Source: Euglena gracilis
Taxonomy: Eukaryota > Euglenida > Euglenophyceae > Euglenales
Assembly: GCA_039621445.1 (NCBI GenBank)
Contig: CP154957.1
Location: 42,317,474-42,381,473 of the forward strand
Length of the DNA stretch: 64,000 nucleotides
Direction of reading: 5' to 3'
Positions within the stretch are counted from its first letter, which is position 1. Each line of letters opens with the position of its first letter. The translations under genes were made by a program, and so were the position numbers. The notes under the pieces were generated by a model. That model saw only the letters and a list, made by a program, of their open reading frames with translations. It did no database searches and was not told where the DNA came from. Below are positions 36,966-50,400 of the stretch, piece after piece.

Positions 36966-39900
36966 AAAAAAGAAAAGAAAAAACACACAACAAAAAACGA
37001 AAAAAAACTTGAGCCAAAAATGAGCGTTTTTCGACCCGCCAGCGCCCCGTTTTGGGCCGCCAACCCATTGACTTTGGGTCAAAACCGGGTCAAAAAAGTC
37101 GAAAAAAAATGGAAATTTTTTTGCCCAAAACGATGTTTTTTGGCCTCCCGGACCCAGAAAAACTGTTTTTGAGCCGAAAATGAGCGTTTTTCGACCCGCC
37201 AGCGCCCCGTTTTGGGCCGCCAACCCATTGACTTTGGGCCAAAACCGGGTCAAAACCGGGTCAAAAAAGTCGAAAAAAATCGAAAAAAACTTTTTGGCCC
37301 GAAACGCTGTTTTTTGGCCTCCCGGACCCAGAAAAACTGTTTTTGAGCCGAAAATGAGCGTTTTTCGACCCGCCAGCGCCTCGTTTTGGGCCGCCAACCC
37401 ATTGACTTTGGGTCATAACCGGGTCAAAAAAGTCAAAAAAAAATGGAAATTTTTTTTGCCCAAAACGATGTTTTTTGGCCTCCCGGACCCAGAAAAACTG
37501 TTTTTGAGCCAAAAATGAGCGTTTTTCGACCCGCCAGCGCCCCGTTTTGGGCCGCCAACCCATTGACTTTGGGTCAAAACCGGGTCAAAAAAGTCGAAAA
37601 AAATCGAAAAAAATTTTTGGCCCGAAACGCTGTTTTTTGGCCTCCCGGACCCGGAAAAACTGTTTTTGAGCCAAAAATGAGCGTTTTTCGACCCGCCAGC
37701 GCCCCGTTTTGGGCCGCCAACCCATTGACTTTGGGTCAAAACCGGGTCAAAAAAGTCGAAAAAAATAGAAAAAAAATTTTTGGCCCGAAACGCTGTTTTT
37801 TGGCCTCCCGGACCCGGAAAAACTGTTTTTGAGCCAAAAATGAGCGTTTTTCGACCCGCCAGCGCCCCGTTTTGGGCCGCCAACCCATTGACTTTGGGTC
37901 AAAACCGGGTCAAAAAAGTCGAAAAAAATCGAAAAAAATTTTTTGGCCCGAAAAACTGTTTTTTGGCCTCCCGGACCCAGAAAAACTGTTTTTGAGCCAA
38001 AAATGAGCGTTTTTCGACCCGCCAGCGCCCCGTTTTGGGCCGCCAACCCATTGACTTTGGGTCAAAACCGGGTCAAAAAAGTCGAAAAAAATCGAAAAAA
38101 ATTTTTTGGCCCGAAAAACTGTTTTTTGGCCTCCCGGACCCAGAAAAACTGTTTTTGAGCCAAAAATGAGCGTTTTTCGACCCGCCAGCGCCCCGTTTTG
38201 GGCCGCCAACCCATTGACTTTGCGTCAAAAAAGTCGAAAAAAATCGAAAAATTTTTTTTGGCCCGAAACGCTGTTTTTTGGCCTCCCGGACCCGGAAAAA
38301 CTGTTTTTGAGCCAAAAATGAGCGTTTTTCGACCCGCCAGCGCCCCGTTTTGGGCCGCCAACCCATTGACTTTGGGTCAAAACCGGGTCAAAAAAGTCGA
38401 AAAAAATCGAAAAAAATTTTTTGGCCCGAAAAACTGTTTTTTGGCCTCCCGGACCCAGAAAAACTGTTTTTGAGCCAAAAATGAGCGTTTTTCGACCCGC
38501 CAGCGCCCCGTTTTGGGCCGCCAACCCATTGACTTTGGGTCAAAACCGGGTCAAAAAAGTCGAAAAAAATCGAAAAATTTTTTTTGGCCCGAAACGCTGT
38601 TTTTTGGCCTCCCGGACCCGGAAAAACTGTTTTTGAGCCAAAAATGAGCGTTTTTCGACCCGCCAGCGCCCCGTTTTGGGCCGCCAACCCATTGACTTTG
38701 GGTCAAAACCGGGTCAAAAAAGTCGAAAAAAATAGAAAAAAAATTTTTGGCCCGAAACGCTGTTTTTTGGCCTCCCGGACCCGGAAAAACTGTTTTTGAG
38801 CCGAAAATGAGCGTTTTTCGACCCGCCAGCGCCCCGTTTTGGGCCGCCAACCCATTGACTTTGGGTCAAAACCGGGTCAAAAAAGTCGAAAAAAATCGAA
38901 AAAAATTTTTTGGCCCGAAAAACTGTTTTTTGGCCTCCCGGACCCAGAAAAACTGTTTTTGAGCCAAAAATGAGCGTTTTTCGACCCGCCAGCGCCCCGT
39001 TTTGGGCCGCCAACCCATTGACTTTGGGTCAAAACCGGGTCAAAAAAGTCGAAAAAAAATGGAAATTTTTTTTGCCCAAAACGATGTTTTTTGGCCTCCC
39101 GGACCCAGAAAAACTGTTTTTGAGCCGAAAATGAGCGTTTTTCGACCCGCCAGCGCCCCGTTTTGGGCCGCCAACCCATTGACTTTGGGTCAAAACCGGG
39201 TCAAAAAAGTCGAAAAAAATCGAAAAAAACTTTTTGGCCCGAAACGCTGTTTTTTGGCCTCCCGGACCCAGAAAAACTGTTTTTGAGCCAAAAATGAGCG
39301 TTTTTCGACCCGCCAGCGCCCCGTTTTGGGCCGCCAACCCATTGACTTTGGGTCAAAACCGGGTCAAAAAAGTCGAAAAAAAATGGAAATTTTTTTTTGC
39401 CCAAAACGATGTTTTTTGGCCTCCCGGACCCAGAAAAACTGTTTTTGAGCCAAAAATGAGCGTTTTTCGACCCGCCAGCGCCCCGTTTTGGGCCGCCAAC
39501 CCATTGACTTTGGGTCAAAACCGGGTCAAAAAAGTCGAAAAAAATCGAAAAAAATTTTTGGCCCGAAACGCTGTTTTTTGGCCTCCCGGACCCGGAAAAA
39601 CTGTTTTTGAGCCAAAAATGAGCGTTTTTCGACCCGCCAGCGCCCCGTTTTGGGCCGCCAACCCATTGACTTTGGGTCATAACCGGGTCAAAAAAGTCGA
39701 AAAAAATAGAAAAAAAATTTTTGGCCCGAAACGCTGTTTTTTGGCCTCCCGGACCCGGAAAAACTGTTTTTTCGACCCGCCAGCGCCCCGTTTTGGGCCG
39801 CCAACCCATTGACTTTGGGTCAAAACCGGGTCAAAAAAGTCGAAAAAAATCGAAAAAAATTTTTGGCCCGAAACGCTGTTTTTTGGCCTCCCGGACCCGG

Positions 39901-41784
39901 AAAAACTGTTTTTGAGCCAAAAATGAGCGTTTTTCGACCCGCCAGCGCCCCGTTTTGGGCCGCCAACCCATTGACTTTGGGTCAAAACCGGGTCAAAAAA
40001 GTCGAAAAAAATCGAAAAATTTTTTTTGGCCCGAAAAACTGTTTTTTGGCCTCCCGGACCCGGAAAAACTGTTTTTGAGCCAAAAATGAGCGTTTTTCGA
40101 CCCGCCAGCGCCCCGTTTTGGGCCGCCAACCCATTGACTTTGGGTCATAACCGGGTCAAAAAAGTCGAAAAAAATCGAAAAAAAATTTTTGGCCCGAAAA
40201 ACTGTTTTTTGGCCTCCCGGACCCAGAAAAACTGTTTTTGAGCCAAAAATGAGCGTTTTTCGACCCGCCAGCGCCCCGTTTTGGGCCGCCAACCCATTGA
40301 CTTTGCGTCAAAAAAGTCGAAAAAAATCGAAAAATTTTTTTTGGCCCGAAACGCTGTTTTTTGGCCTCCCGGACCCGGAAAAACTGTTTTTGAGCCAAAA
40401 ATGAGCGTTTTTCGACCCGCCAGCGCCCCGTTTTGGGCCGCCAACCCATTGACTTTGGGTCAAAACCGGGTCAAAAAAGTCGAAAAAAATCGAAAAAAAA
40501 ATTTTTTTGCCCAAAACGCTGTTTTTTGGCCTCCCGGACCCAGAAAAACTGTTTTTGAGCCAAAAATGAGCGTTTTTCGACCCGCCAGCGCCCCGTTTTG
40601 GGCCGCCAACCCATTGACTTTGGGTCAAAACCGGGTCAAAAAAGTCGAAAAAAATCGAAAAATTTTTTTTGGCCCGAAACGCTGTTTTTTGGCCTCCCGG
40701 ACCCGGAAAAACTGTTTTTGAGCCAAAAATGAGCGTTTTTCGACCCGCCAGCGCCCCGTTTTGGGCCGCCAACCCATTGACTTTGGGTCAAAACCGGGTC
40801 AAAAAAGTCGAAAAAAATCGAAAAAAATTTTTTGGCCCGAAACGCTGTTTTTTGGCCTCCCGGACCCAGAAAAACTGTTTTTGAGCCGAAAATGAGCGTT
40901 TTTCGACCCGCCAGCGCCCCGTTTTGGTCCGCCAACCCATTGACTTTGGGTCAAAACCGGGTCAAAAAAGTCGAAAAAAAATCGAATTTTTTTTTGCCCA
41001 AAACGATGTTTTTTGGCCTCCCGGACCCAGAAAAACTGTTTTTGAGCCGAAAATGAGCGTTTTTCGACCCGCCAGCGCCCCGTTTTGGGCCGCCAACCCA
41101 TTGACTTTGGGTCAAAACCGGGTCAAAAAAGTCGAAAAAAATCGAAAAAAAATTTTTGCCCGAAAAACGATGTTTTTTGGCCTCCCGGACCCGGAAAAAC
41201 TGTTTTTGAGCCGAAAATGAGCGTTTTTCGACCCGCCAGCGCCCCGTTTTGGGCCGCCAACCCATTGACTTTGGGTCATAACCGGGTCAAAAAAGTCGAA
41301 AAAAATCGAAAAAGTTTTTTTTTTGCCCGAAACGATGTTTTTTGGCCTCCCGGACCCGGAAAAACTGTTTTTGAGCCGAAAATGAGCGTTTTTCGACCCG
41401 CCAGCGCCCCGTTTTGGGCCGCCGCAACCCATTGATTTTAGGTCAAAACCGGATAAAAAAAGCCGAAAAAAATCGAAAAATTTTTTTTGCCCAAACCGAT
41501 GTTTTTTGGCCTCCCGGACCCGGAAAAACTGTTTTTGAGCCGAAAACGAGCGTTTTTTCGACACGGCAGCCCTCTGTACTGGAGCGCCAACCCATTGACT
41601 TTGGGTCATAACCGGGTCAAAAAAGTCGAAAAAAATCGAAAAAAATTTTTTTGGCCCGAAACGCTGTTTTTTGGCCTCCCGGACCCGGAAAAACTGTTTT
41701 TGAGCCAAAAATGAGCGTTTTTCGACCCGCCAGCGCCCCGTTTTGGGCCGCCAACCCATTGACTTTGGGTCAAAACCAAAACAA

Positions 41785-41816
<32 letters not shown>

Positions 41817-44425
41817 AAACAAAAAGTCCGAAAAAAAAATGGAAATTTTGTTTTTGCCCAAAACGATGTTTGTGTTTTGGCCTCCCGGACCCAGACAAAC
41901 TGTTTTTGAGCCAAAAATAAGCTTTTTTCGACCCGCCAGCGCCCCGTTTTGGGCCGCTAACCCTTTGACTTTGGGTCAAACCCGGGTCAAAAAAGTCGAA
42001 AAAAACGGAAATTTTTTTTTGCCCAAAACGATGTTTTTGTGGCCTCCCGGACCCAGAAAAACTGTTTTTGAGCCGAAAATGAGCGTTTTCGACCCGCCAG
42101 CGCCCCGTTTTGGGCCGCCAACCCATTGACTTTGGGTCAACCGGGTCAAAAAAGTCGAAAAAAATCGAAAAAAAATTTTTGGCCCAAAAAACAGTTTTTT
42201 TGGCCTCCCGGACCCAGAAAAACTGTTTTTGAGCCCAAAATGAGCGTTTTTCGACCCGCCAGCGCCCCGTTTTGGGCCGCCAACCCATTGACTTTGGGTC
42301 AAAACCGGGTCAAAAAAGTCGGAAAAAAATCGAAAAAATTTTTTTTGGCCCGAAACGCTGTTTTTTGGCCTCCCGGACCCGGAAAAACTGTTTTTGAGCC
42401 AAAAATGAGCGTTTTTCGACCCGCCAGCGCCCCGTTTTGGGCCGCCAACCCATTGACTTTGGGTCAAAACCGGGTCAAAAAAGTCGAAAAAAAATGAAAT
42501 ATTTTTTTTTTCCCCAAACGATTTTTTTTTGGCCTCCCAGACCCGGAAAAACTGTTTTTGAAAATGAGCGTTTTTCGACCCGCCAGCGCCCCGTTTTGGG
42601 CCGCCAACCCATTGACTTTGGGTCAAAACCGGGTCAAAAAAGTCGAAAAAAATCGAAAAATTTTTTTTGGACCGAAACGCTGTTTTTTGGCCTCCCGGAC
42701 CCGGAAAAAACTGTTTTTGAGCCGAAAATGAGCGTTTTTCGACCCGCCAGCGCCCCGTTTTGGGCCGCCAACCCATTGACTTTGGGTCATAACCGGGTCA
42801 AAAAAGTCGAAAAAAATCGAAAAAAATTTTTTTGGCCCGAAACGCTGTTTTTTGGCCTCCCGGACCCGGAAAAACTGTTTTTGAGCCAAAAATGAGCGTT
42901 TTTCGACCCGCCAGCGCCCCGTTTTGGGCCGCCAACCCATTGACTTTGGGTAAAAACAGGGTCAAAAAAGTCAAAAAAAATCGAAAAATTTTTTTTTTAC
43001 CGAAACGCTGTTTTTTGGCATCTAGAACCCGGAAAAACTGTTTTTGAGCCAAAAATGAGCGTTTTTCGCCCCCCCAGCGCCCCGTTTTGGGCCGCCAACC
43101 CATTGACTTTGGGTCAAAACCGGGTCAAAAAAGTCGAAAAAAATCGAAATTTTTTTTTGCCCAAAACGATGTTTTTTGGCCTCCCGGACCCAGAAAAACT
43201 GTTTTTGAGCCGAAAATGAGCGTTTTTCGACCCGCCAGCGCCCCGTTTTGGGCCGCCAACCCATTGACTTTGGGTCAAAACCGGGTCAAAAAAGTCGAAA
43301 AAAAATGAAAAAATTTTTTTGGCCCAAAACGCTGTTTTTTGGCCTCCCGGACCCAGAAAAACTGTTTTTGAGCCGAAAATGAGCGTTTTTCGACCCGCCA
43401 GCGCCCCGTTTTGGGCCGCCAACCCATTGACTTTGGGTCATAACCGGGTCAAAAAAGTCGAAAAAAATCGAAAAAAATTTTTTTGGCCCGAAACGCTGTT
43501 TTTTGGCCTCCCGGATCCGTAAAAACTGTTTTTGAGCCAAAAATAAGCGTTTTTCGACCCGCCAGCGCCCGTTTTGGGCCGCCAACCCATTGACTTTGTG
43601 TCAAAACCGGGTCAAAAAAGTCGAAAAAAATCGAAAAAAAAATTTTTTTTTTTTTTTTTTTTTTTGAGCCAAAAATGAGCGTTTTTCGACCCGCCAGCGC
43701 CCCGTTTTGGGCCGCCAACCCATTGACTTTGGGTCATAACCGGGTCAAAAAAGTCGAAAAAAATCGAAAAAATTTTTTTTGGCCCGAAACGCTGTTTTTT
43801 GGCCTCCCGGATCCGTAAAAACTGTTTTTGAGCCAAAAATGAGCGTTTTTCGACCCGCCAGCGCCCCGTTTTGGGCCGCCAACCCATTGACTTTGGGTCA
43901 AAACCGGGTCAAAAAAGTCGAAAAAAAATCGAAAAAAAAATTTTTTTTTTGGCCCAAAACGCTGTTTTTTAGCCTCCCGGATCCTTAAAAACTTTTTGTG
44001 AGCCCAACATGAGCGTTTTTCGACCCGCCAGCGCCCCGTTTTGGGCCGCCAACCCATTGACTTTGGGTCATAACCGGGTCAAAAAAGTCGAAAAAAATCG
44101 AAAAAAAATTTTTGGCCCCAAAACGATGTTTTTTGGCCTCCCGGACCCGGAAAAACTGTTTTTGAGCCAAAAATGAGCGTTTTTCGACCCGCCAGCGCCC
44201 CGTTTTGGGCCGCCAACCCATTGACTTTGGGTCAAAACCGGGTCAAAAAAGTCGAAAAAATCGAAAAAATTTTTTTTGCCCGAAAAGCTGTTTTTTGGCC
44301 TCCCGGACCCAGAAAAACTGTTTTTTAGCCAAAAATGAGCGTTTTTCGACCCGCCAGCGCCCCGTTTTGGGCCGCCAACCCATTGACTTTGGGTCAAAAC
44401 CGGGTCAAAAAAGTGAAAAAAATCG

Positions 44426-44456
<31 letters not shown>

Positions 44457-47400
44457 AAAAAAAAAAAAAAAAAAAAGAAATGTGTAAAGAAAACTTCTTC
44501 TTTTTTTTAAAAAAGTTGGTTGTTGGCCCGAAAAGCGGTTTTTGGCCTCCCGGACCCGAAAAACCTGTTTTTGAGCCAAAAATGAGCGTTTTTCGACCCG
44601 CCAGCGCCCCGTTTTGGGCCGCCAACCCATTGACTTTGGGTCAAAACCGGGTCAAAAAAGTCGAAAAAAAATGGAAATTTTTTTTTTGCCCAAAACGCTG
44701 TTTTTTGGCCTCCCGGACCCAGAAAAACTGTTTTTGAGCCGAAAATGAGCGTTTTTCGACCCGCCAGCGCCCCGTTTTGGGCCGCCAACCCATTGACTTT
44801 GGGTCATAACCGGGTCAAAAAAGTCGAAAAAAATCGCGAAACGCTGTTTTTTGGCCTCCCGGACCCGGAAAAACTTTTTTTTAGCTAAAAATGAGCGTTT
44901 TTCGAACCGCCAGCCGCCCCGTTTGGGCCGCCAACCCATTGACTTTGGGTCAAAACCGGGTCAAAAAAGTCGAAAAAAAATGGAAATTTTTTTTTTGCCC
45001 AAAACGCTGTTTTTTGGCCTCCCGGACCCAGAAAAACTGTTTTTGAGCCGAAAATGAGCGTTTTTCGACCCGCCAGCGCCCCGTTTTGGGCCGCCAACCC
45101 ATTGACTTTGGGTCATAACCGGGTCAAAAAAGTCGAAAAAAATCGAAAAAATTTTTTGGCCCGAAACGCTGTTTTTTGGCCTCCCGGACCCGGAAAAACT
45201 GTTTTTGAGCCAAAAATGAGCGTTTTTCGACCCGCCAGCGCCCCGTTTTGGGCCGCCAACCCATTGACTTTGGGTCAAAACCGGGTCAAAAAAGTCGAAA
45301 AAAATCGAAAAAATTTTTTTGGCCCGAAACGCTGTTTTTTAGCCTTAGGGACTGGGAAAAACTGTTTTTGAGCCAAAATGAGCGTTTTTCGACCCCCAGC
45401 GCCCCGTTTTGGGCCGCAAACCCATAGACTTTGGGTCAACCGGGTCAAAAAAGTCGAAAAAAATCGAAAAAATTTTTTTTGGCCCGAAACGCTGTTTTTT
45501 GGCCTCCCGGACCCGGAAAAACTGTTTTTGAACCAAAAATGAGCGTTTTTCGACCCGCCAGCGCCCCGTTTTGGGCCGCCAACCCATTAACTTTGGGTAA
45601 TAACCGGGTCAAAAAAGTCGAAAAAAATCGAAAAAAATTTTTGGCCCGAAACGCTGTTTTTTGGCCTCCCGGACCCGGAAAAACTGTTTTTGAGCCAAAA
45701 ATGAGCGTTTTTCGACCCGCCAGCGCCCCGTTTTGGGCCGCCAACCCATTGACTTTGGGTCAAAACCGGGTCAAAAAAGTCGAAAAAAATCGAAAAAAAA
45801 TTTTTGGCCCGAAACGCTGTTTTTTGGCCTCCCGGACCCGGAAAAACTGTTTTTGAGCCAAAAATGAGCGTTTTTCGACCCGCCAGCGCCCCGTTTTGGG
45901 CCGCCAACCCATTGACTTTGGGTCATAACCGGGTCAAAAAAGTCGAAAAAAATCGAAAAAATTTTTGTCCCGAAACGCTGTTTTTTGGCCTCCCGGACCC
46001 AGAAAAACTGTTTTTGAGCCAAAAATGAGCGTTTTTCGACCCGCCAGCGCCCCGTTTTGGGCCGCCAACCCATTGACTTTGGGTCAAAACCGGGTCAAAA
46101 AAGTCGAAAAAAAATGGAAATTTTTTTTTGCCCAAAACGCTGTTTTTTGGCCTCCCGGACCCAGAAAAACTGTTTTTGAGCCAAAAATGAGCGTTTTTCG
46201 ACCCGCCAGCGCCCCGTTTTGGGCCGCCAACCCATTGACTTTGGGTCATAACCGGGTCAAAAAAGTCGAAAAAAATCGAAAAAAATTTTTGGCCCGAAAC
46301 GCTGTTTTTTGGCCTCCCGGACCCGGAAAAACTGTTTTTGAGCCAAAAATGAGCGTTTTTCGACCCGCCAGCGCCCCGTTTTGGGCCGCCAACCCATTGA
46401 CTTTGGGTAAAAACCGGGTCAAAAAAGTCGAAAAAAAAATGGAAATTTTTTTTTGCCCAAAACGCTGTTTTTTGGCCTCCCGGACCCAGAAAAACTGTTT
46501 TTGAGCCGAAAATGAGCGTTTTTCGACCCGCCAGCGCCCCGTTTTGGGCCGCCAACCCATTGACTTTGGGTCAAAACCGGGTCAAAAAAGTCGAAAAAAA
46601 ATGGAAATATTTTTTGGCCCGAAACGCTGTTTTTTGGCCTCCCGGACCCGGAAAAACTGTTTTTGAGCCAAAAATGAGCGTTTTTCGACCCGCCAGCGCC
46701 CCGTTTTGGGCCGCCAACCCATTGACTTTGGGTCAAAACCGGGTCAAAAAAGTCGAAAAAAATCGAAAAAAATTTTTTTTGGCCCGAAACGCTGTTTTTT
46801 GGCCTCCCGGACCCGGAAAAAACTCTTTCTTGAGCGGAAAATGAGCGTTTTTCGACCCGCCAGCGCCCCGTTTTGGGCCGCCAACCCATTGACTTTGGGT
46901 CAAAACCGGGTCAAAAAAGTCGAAAAAAATCGAAAAAAATTTTTTTGGCCCGAAACGCTGTTTTTTGGCCTCCCGGACCCAGAAAAACTGTTTTTGAGCC
47001 AAAAATGAGCGTTTTTCGACCCGCCAGCGCCCCGTTTTGGGCCGCCAACCCATTGACTTTGGGTCAAAACCGGGTCAAAAAAGTCGAAAAAAATCGAAAA
47101 ATTTTTTTTGGCCCGAAACGCTGTTTTTTGGCCTCCCGGACCCGGAAAAACTGTTTTTGAGCCGAAAATGAGCGTTTTTCGACCCGCCAGCGCCCCGTTT
47201 TGGGCCGCCAACCCATTGACTTTGGGTCAAAACCGGGTCAAAAAAGTCGAAAAAAATCGAAAAAATTTTTTTGGCCCGAAACGCTGTTTTTTGGCCTCCC
47301 GGACCCGGAAAAACTGTTTTTGAGCCAAAAATGAGCGTTTTTCGACCCGCCAGCGCCCCGTTTTGGGCCGCCAACCCATTGACTTTGGGTCAAAACCGGG

Positions 47401-50400
47401 TCAAAAAAGTCGAAAAAAATCGAAAAATTTTTTTTGGCCCGAAACGCTGTTTTTTGGCCTCCCGGACCCAGAAAAACTGTTTTTGAGCCGAAAATGAGCG
47501 TTTTTCGACCCGCCAGCGCCCCGTTTTGGGCCGCCAACCCATTGACTTTGGGTCAAAACCGGGTCAAAAAAGTCGAAAAAAATCGAAAAAAATTTTTTTG
47601 CCGGAACGATGTTTTTTTGCCCCCCGTGCCCGGAAAAACTGTTTTTTGAGCCGAAAATGAGCGTTTTTTTTTCGACCCGCCAGCGCCCCGTTTTGGGCCG
47701 CCAACCCATTGACTTTGGGTCAAAACCGGGTCAAAAAGTCGAAAAAAATCGCAAATTTTTTTTTGCCCGAAACGCTGTTTTTTTGGCCTCCCGGACCCGG
47801 AAAAACTGTTTTTGAGCCAAAAATGAGCGTTTTTCGACCCGCCAGCGCCCCGTTTTGGGCCGCCAACCCATTGACTTTGGGTCAAAACCGGGTCAAAAAA
47901 GTCGAAAAAAAATGGAAATTTTTTTTGCCCAAAACGATGTTTTTTTGGCCTCCCGGACCCGGAAAAAACTGTTTTTGAGGCCAAAAAATTGAGCGTTTTT
48001 CGACCAGCCAGCGCCCCGTTTTGGGCCGCCAACCCATTGACTTTGGGTCATAACCGGGTCAAAAAAGTCGAAAAAAATCGAAAAAAAATTTTTTGGCCCG
48101 AAACGCTGTTTTTTGGCCTCCCGGACCCGGAAAAACTGTTTTTGAGCCAAAAATGAGCGTTTTTCGACCCGCCAGCGCCCCGTTTTGGGCCGCCAACCCA
48201 TTGACTTTGGGTCAAAACCGGGTCAAAAAAGTCGAAAAAAAATCGAAAAAATTATTGGCCCGAAACGCTGTTTTTTTTCCTCCTGGACCCGTAAAAACTG
48301 TTTTTGAGCGAAAAATGAGCGTTTTTCGACCCGCCAGCGCCCCGTTTTGGGCCGCCAACCCATTGACTTTGGGTCATAACCGGGTCAAAAAAGTCGAAAA
48401 AAAATGGAAAAATTTTTTTTTGCCCAAAAAGCTTTTTTTTTGCCTCCCGGATCCGTAAAAAATGTTTTTGAGCCAAAAATGAGCGTTTTTCAACCCACCA
48501 GCGCCCCGTTTTGGGCCGCCAACCCATTGACTTTAAGTCAAAACCGGTCAAAAAAGTCGAAAAAAATCAAAAAAAATTTTTTTGGCCCGAAACGCTGTTT
48601 TTTGGCCTCCCGGACCCGGAAAAACTGTTTTTGAGCCAAAAATGAGCGTTTTTCGACCCGCCAGCGCCCCGTTTTGGGCCGCCAACCCATTGACTTTGGG
48701 TCAAAACCGGGTCAAAAAAGTCGAAAAAAAACGAAAAAAATTTTTTGGCCCGAAACGGCGTTTTTTGGCCTCCCGGACCCGGAAAAACTGTTTTTGAGCC
48801 GAAAATGAGCGTTTTTCGACCCGCCAGCGCCCCGTTTTGGGCCGCCAACCCATTGACTTTGGGTCAAAACCGGGTCAAAAAAGTCGAAAAAAATCGAAAA
48901 AAAAATTTTTGGCCTGTTTTTTGGCCTCCCGGACCCGGAAAAACTGTTTTTGAGCCAAAAATGAGCGTTTTTCGACCCGCCAGCGCCCCGTTTTGGGCCG
49001 CCAACCCATTGACTTTGGGTCAAAACCGGGTCAAAAAAGTCGAAAAAAAAATGGAAATTTTTTTTTGCCCAAAACGCTGTTTTTTGGCCTCCCGGACCCG
49101 GAAAAACTGTTTTTGAGCCGAAAATGAGCGTTTTTCGACCCGCCAGCGCCCCGTTTTGGGCCGCCAACCCATTGACTTTGGGTCAAAACCGGGTCAAAAA
49201 GTCGAAAAAAAATGAAAAAAAAATTTTTTTGGCCCGAAACGCTGTTTTTTGGCCTCCCGGAGAGGCCGTTACAAAGAAGAGGAACTGTTTGTTTTTTTTG
49301 AGCCAAAAACGAGCGTTTTTCAACCCACCAGCGCCCCTTTTTGCGCCGCCAACCCATTTATTTTGGATCATAACCCGATCAAAAAAGTCGAAAAAAATCT
49401 AAAAAAACTTTTTTGGCCCGTAACGATGTTTTTTGGCCTCCCGGATCCGTAAAAACTGTTTTTGAGCCAAAAATGAGCGTTTTTCGACCCGCCAGCGCCC
49501 CGTTTTGGGCCGCCAACCCATTGACTTTGGGTCAAAACCGGGTCAAAAAAGTCGAAAAAAATCGAAAAAATTTTTTTGCCCGGAACCCTGTTTTTTTGCC
49601 TCCCGGACCCAGAAACCTGTTTTTGAGCCAAAAATGAGCGTTTTTCGACCCGCCAGCGCCCCGTTTTGGGCCGCCAACCCATTGACTTTGGGTCAAAACC
49701 GGGTCAAAAAAGTCGAAAAAAAATGGAAATTTTTTTTTGCCCAAAACGATGTTTTTTGGCCTCCCGGACCCAGAAAAACTGTTTTTGAGCCGAAAATGAG
49801 CGTTTTTCGACCCGCCAGCGCCCCGTTTTGGGCCGCCAACCCATTGACTTTGGTCAAAAACAAGAAAAAAAAAGTCGAAAAAAATCGAAAAAAATTTTTT
49901 TTGGCCCGAAACGCTGTTTTTTGGCCTCCCGGACCCGGAAAAACTGTTTTTGAGCCAAAAATGAGCGTTTTTCGACCCGCCAGCGCCCCGTTTTGGGCCG
50001 CCAACCCATTGACTTTGGGTCAAAACCGGGTCAAAAAAGTCGAAAAAAATAGAAAAAAAATTTTTGGCCCGAAACGCTGTTTTTTGGCCTCCCGGACCCA
50101 GAAAAACTGTTTTTGAGCCAAAAATGAGCGTTTTTCGACCCGCCAGCGCCCCGTTTTGGGCCGCCAACCCATTGACTTTGGGTCATAACCGGGTCAAAAA
50201 AGTCGAAAAAAATCGAAAAAAAATTTTTGGCCCGAAACGCTGTTTTTTGGCCTCCCGGACCCGGAAAAACTGTTTTTGAGCCCAAAATGAGCGTTTTTCG
50301 ACCCGCCAGCGCCCCGTTTTGGGCCGCCAACCCATTGACTTTGGGTCAAAACCGGGTCAAAAAAGTCGAAAAAAATCGAAAAAAAATTTTTGGCCCGAAA

